From Metaphire vulgaris (Eukaryota; Annelida; Clitellata; Crassiclitellata; Megascolecidae): DNA of 64,000 nucleotides. The position numbers were made by a program, and so were the translations under genes. How positions within the stretch are numbered: position 1 is the stretch's first letter; each line of letters begins with the position of its first letter. Shown piece after piece: positions 54,930 to 64,000 of this stretch. The notes beneath the pieces were generated by a model. That model had not been told where the DNA came from, ran no database searches, and saw only the letters and a list, made by a program, of their open reading frames with translations. The stretch is taken from the NCBI GenBank assembly GCA_018105865.1, contig CM030851.1, positions 1,488,969 to 1,552,968 on the forward strand. The letters are read 5' to 3'.

Positions 54930-55970
54930 ACCCTATTTCAACTGGAACCAGTCATGGGATTTTTGAAAATCCGTTGGGGGTAGGTAGTATTATGACTGAG
55001 CTGAATGCCAGAAAGGTGAAAGCACTTGACAGGGCGAACTGTTTTTGCTCGTCATCACTTTTTTTACCCGAAAATGTCGACCCTATTTCAATGGCGCATT
55101 GCGTTTCACATCAAAGAGCGACTACCGACTGGTGCCAAAAGCATTACACTGGCGTTATAGAAGCTAAATGGTGATGATCAACTGATGGCGTACCAAATAC
55201 TAACTGCGTAAGAATCAAGTCCAAATTACATCACACGGGGCAGAAACTGCTGAACCACTCTGATTCCAGTCATTATAACTTATCGTTATTAATATAATTG
55301 CGCTATACCATGTTGTAACCGGAAGTTCAATGAGCATCAATAATAAACAACATGGCGAATGAGAAGAAAAGGAAAACTAAGTTTGAGATTCTCTCCTAAA
55401 GATGGGCTTTAATTTAATTGCATTTTACAATAATAATTAATTATTGAATTAATATTTTATCGTCTTTAACTTTTGGCTGGCGTGATTTACTGCTCGATCA
55501 TCCGGGTAATATATTTCATATGCATTTAATGCGTGCATTTATGTAGCTCAAAAGTTGGTTGTGCTCGTTTTCTTTGCGATGCAGCATCTCGTTAGGATGC
55601 TGTTCGGCGGTTTAAGGACTTAATTTGGGGTAATTTATGAGGAGCGGTGCAGTACAGAAGGATCTCACTTCGAGCAGAAATTTTGATTCTTCTAGCGACT
55701 GACTGTGAAATCCGTGTTTGTTAAGACGAGTTTTAAAACGTGATTTAGAGACTTTGAAAGCACTGAATATTTTTAATATTAAGCTTTGTGCATTTGCATA
55801 TTGAGTCTAATCTACAAAAATGCGGTTATGACGTCTTTGTGATTTTTAAAATGAGTAATGATTATAATGCTCTAAACATCAGTCAAAAGTGCTTATCATA
55901 AACACAGTAATGTCAACTGGTGACTATTTGGATTCTGAACGTTGAATATCAGTGATTTGATTAAGGGTTG
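54930..55970. other. Intergenic DNA between the two plus-strand genes
   Basis: No conserved coding segment or array is seen. An (ATT)n tract follows at 55977-56020. Confidence 0.35.
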
Positions 55971-55973
55971 ACA

Positions 55974-56019
<46 letters not shown>

Positions 56020-56025
56020 TATGAC

Positions 56026-56310
56026 CAGTGCTGAAAGTCAGCCGGTGCGCGGTGGAGCTGAGCTCCAGCACCTTTTTGGACCATGAAAAACTTTTTTCAT
56101 AATTTTTCAATATTGTAAAAGCTCCAAGTGCTTGCAAAACTATTAAACTAAGATTTAAAAAGCACTATAGACATTTAAATGATGGTTACCCATAGTTCGT
56201 TATTTACTTTAAAAACTTCCGGTATAGTTATGGCAGTGTTTAGATACAATGTTAACACAACTCAGCGCCAAGAGAGCTCCTGCGCCTTTTTTCTCAGACT
56301 TTCAGCACTG
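56026..56310. mobile_element. hAT-type MITE, CAGTGCTGAAAGTC family
   Basis: Ends CAGTGCTGAAAGTC exactly inverted. Exact 8-bp duplications TTTATGAC (56018-56025, 56311-56318). Confidence 0.85.
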
Positions 56311-56874
56311 TTTATGACAATTTATATAGCACTGCAGTAACAGCTGGGGCTGAAGTCAAGAGCACTTTATGCTGAAGTGAAGAGTCACTTATAAGATTTG
56401 TGCTTTTTTTTGGAGTTACCTGAAGCAGCCAACATAGTGAATCTGCATACAATAAACATAATAATAATGAGAAGATACTATTATTAATATTCAATAGTGT
56501 GCAGTGGAGTTTGATGGGGCATGGTAGTGGAGAATTCTTGCCATGCAACTGGAGTTTAGTTGGTTTAACATCCGACTATAGCCACTGCATAGCAAACTTT
56601 GGCAAGCCCCTGATTGCCTAGCCCTTGATTGCCCTGTCCTTGCATTTTTTCACCTTGTGAATGACCTTATGTGTGTTGATCATTTAGTAGTAGTGATGGT
56701 GGTGGTGATGGTTGTAAGGCTCATTGGTTAGAAAATAACTCTTTTGAACCTAATTTTGCACCACCCCACAGCCCATTAAACTGAGCCCAGTGACCCACTT
56801 TTGGGTCACGACCCACAGTCTGGGAAACACTGAGCGACTCTACCATTTCTGGTTTGTTATTTTATTTTAATTGT

Positions 56875-56955
56875 TAACCACTTTACTGGGGACTCTGAAT
56901 ATATCCATCCATTTTACATTGAGTTACAGCTAAAAGCACGGTAAAGGGGTTAAGC
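56875..56955. mobile_element. Tiny piggyBac-like MITE (copy 3)
   Basis: TTAACCACTTTACTGG...CGGTAAAGGGGTTAA with interior CATTTTACATTGAGTTACAG, nearly the same as copy 1. Confidence 0.55.
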
Positions 56956-56984
56956 TGTATAACATCTTTCTTATTAGGTACAAT

Positions 56985-57173
56985 CAGTGTTTTTTTTCTA
57001 GGAACAAAGGTTTTGGGAACTCATCCTTTTATACTCTTTAACAAAAATGGGTTTGGGAACGCCATACCTGTACGTTCCCAAAAGCATTATTACATATCCA
57101 TAATTATATATACAATCTGGCAAAAAAGACATGGGAATGCCGTTGCTGTGCGTTCTCACTGAAAAAAGCCCTG
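56985..57173. mobile_element. hAT-type MITE just upstream of the PAG1-like gene
   Basis: Ends CAGTGTTTTTTTTC and, inverted, CAGGGCTTTTTTCAG. Target duplication GGTACAAT / AGTACAAT (7 of 8). It ends 93 nt before the start codon of the adaptor gene. Confidence 0.65.
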
Positions 57174-57266
57174 AGTACAATGGACATAAGTTTTGCAAAT
57201 GCTTTTTTGTGAGCAGGAAGTCGATGATGTAGGAAGACAGTTCACAGGAAGAGTACAAGGGATCTG

Positions 57267-63525
<6,259 letters not shown>

Positions 63526-63529
63526 GTAT

Positions 63530-64000
63530 GCCAGATTCAGAATCATAGTCTCTTTAGCTTTGTATGTATTGATTTCGGTTGATGTATGTATATATATGTG
63601 CTTGAAATCTGCCTACTTGGCGTTGTGCGATCGGTTCTTGTCAAAACACCTTGGTCGCAGCGAAAGGAGGACGAGTGTGACATAACGGTCGGTTGTGTCC
63701 ATGGGTAGCCGTACTAAATTTTACTGCCCCGGTAATAGAACACCAATGGGTGCCCAGGTTCCCAGGTACTCGTTGACACCCGTAGTTGAGTGGTTTATGT
63801 TGCAGATGGTTCCCAATTCAGTTCTTTACAAGAAATAATCTAATTTTCCATCCACTGGCTCTGACATAGGTGAGAACAGAAATATGGTGATAACATTTAG
63901 TCTATGGAGGGGGTACTTACCTCGTTACTACTTACTTTACTGGTTACTGTGACTTATAAATCAAGACTGCCGACTCGGCAGAAAGCGAGATCTTGAGAAC
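63530..64000. other. Intron of the PAG1-like gene to window end
   Basis: No further exon is recognised. The next coding piece would need two leading bases. Confidence 0.35.

Overview
This is animal genomic DNA with intron-bearing genes, GT-AG splice sites and very dense transposable elements and microsatellites. Two genes resemble deuterostome families: a C19ORF47-type SAM protein and a PAG1/Cbp-type membrane adaptor. With the farnesoic-acid-methyltransferase-domain (FAMeT) plus PAN genes, this suggests an invertebrate deuterostome such as a tunicate, hemichordate or lancelet. That assignment is inference; nothing in the window fixes the species.

Left part (0-40 kb, minus strand): three tandem copies of one gene, about 16.5-17 kb apart, with start codons near 6,654, 23,096 and 40,072. 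The predicted secreted protein has a signal peptide, a FAMeT domain split over two exons, further conserved exons and a C-terminal six-cysteine PAN-like exon. Copy B (8.2-23.1 kb) is the least damaged. Copy C (25.8-40.1 kb) has a stop and a 1-nt insertion in its sixth exon. Copy A runs off the left edge and does not join in frame. Some intronic transposons are shared by copies B and C and so predate the duplication; others are private to one copy.

Middle (40-43 kb): a hAT-type MITE, a LINE fragment and unassigned DNA, ending in a probable promoter.

Right part (plus strand): a complete nine-exon C19ORF47-like gene (43,070-54,447, 518 codons, all splice phases agreeing), then the 5' part of a PAG1/Cbp-like transmembrane adaptor (57,267 to beyond the right edge). 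The adaptor has a CxxxCC juxtamembrane motif, many tyrosine motifs including YSSV, and an 840-bp perfect AAT repeat in its first intron. Its large GC-rich exon needs internal frame changes to be read through.

Mobile DNA: many hAT-type MITEs with 8-bp target duplications, two hAT relics with transposase C-termini, CR1/L2-like and RTE-like LINE fragments, a Helitron-like element, piggyBac- and pogo-like MITEs, a tRNA-derived SINE, and Foldback-like elements whose inverted ends are tandem arrays. The largest of these (20,946-22,799) encloses a RING-finger coding segment.
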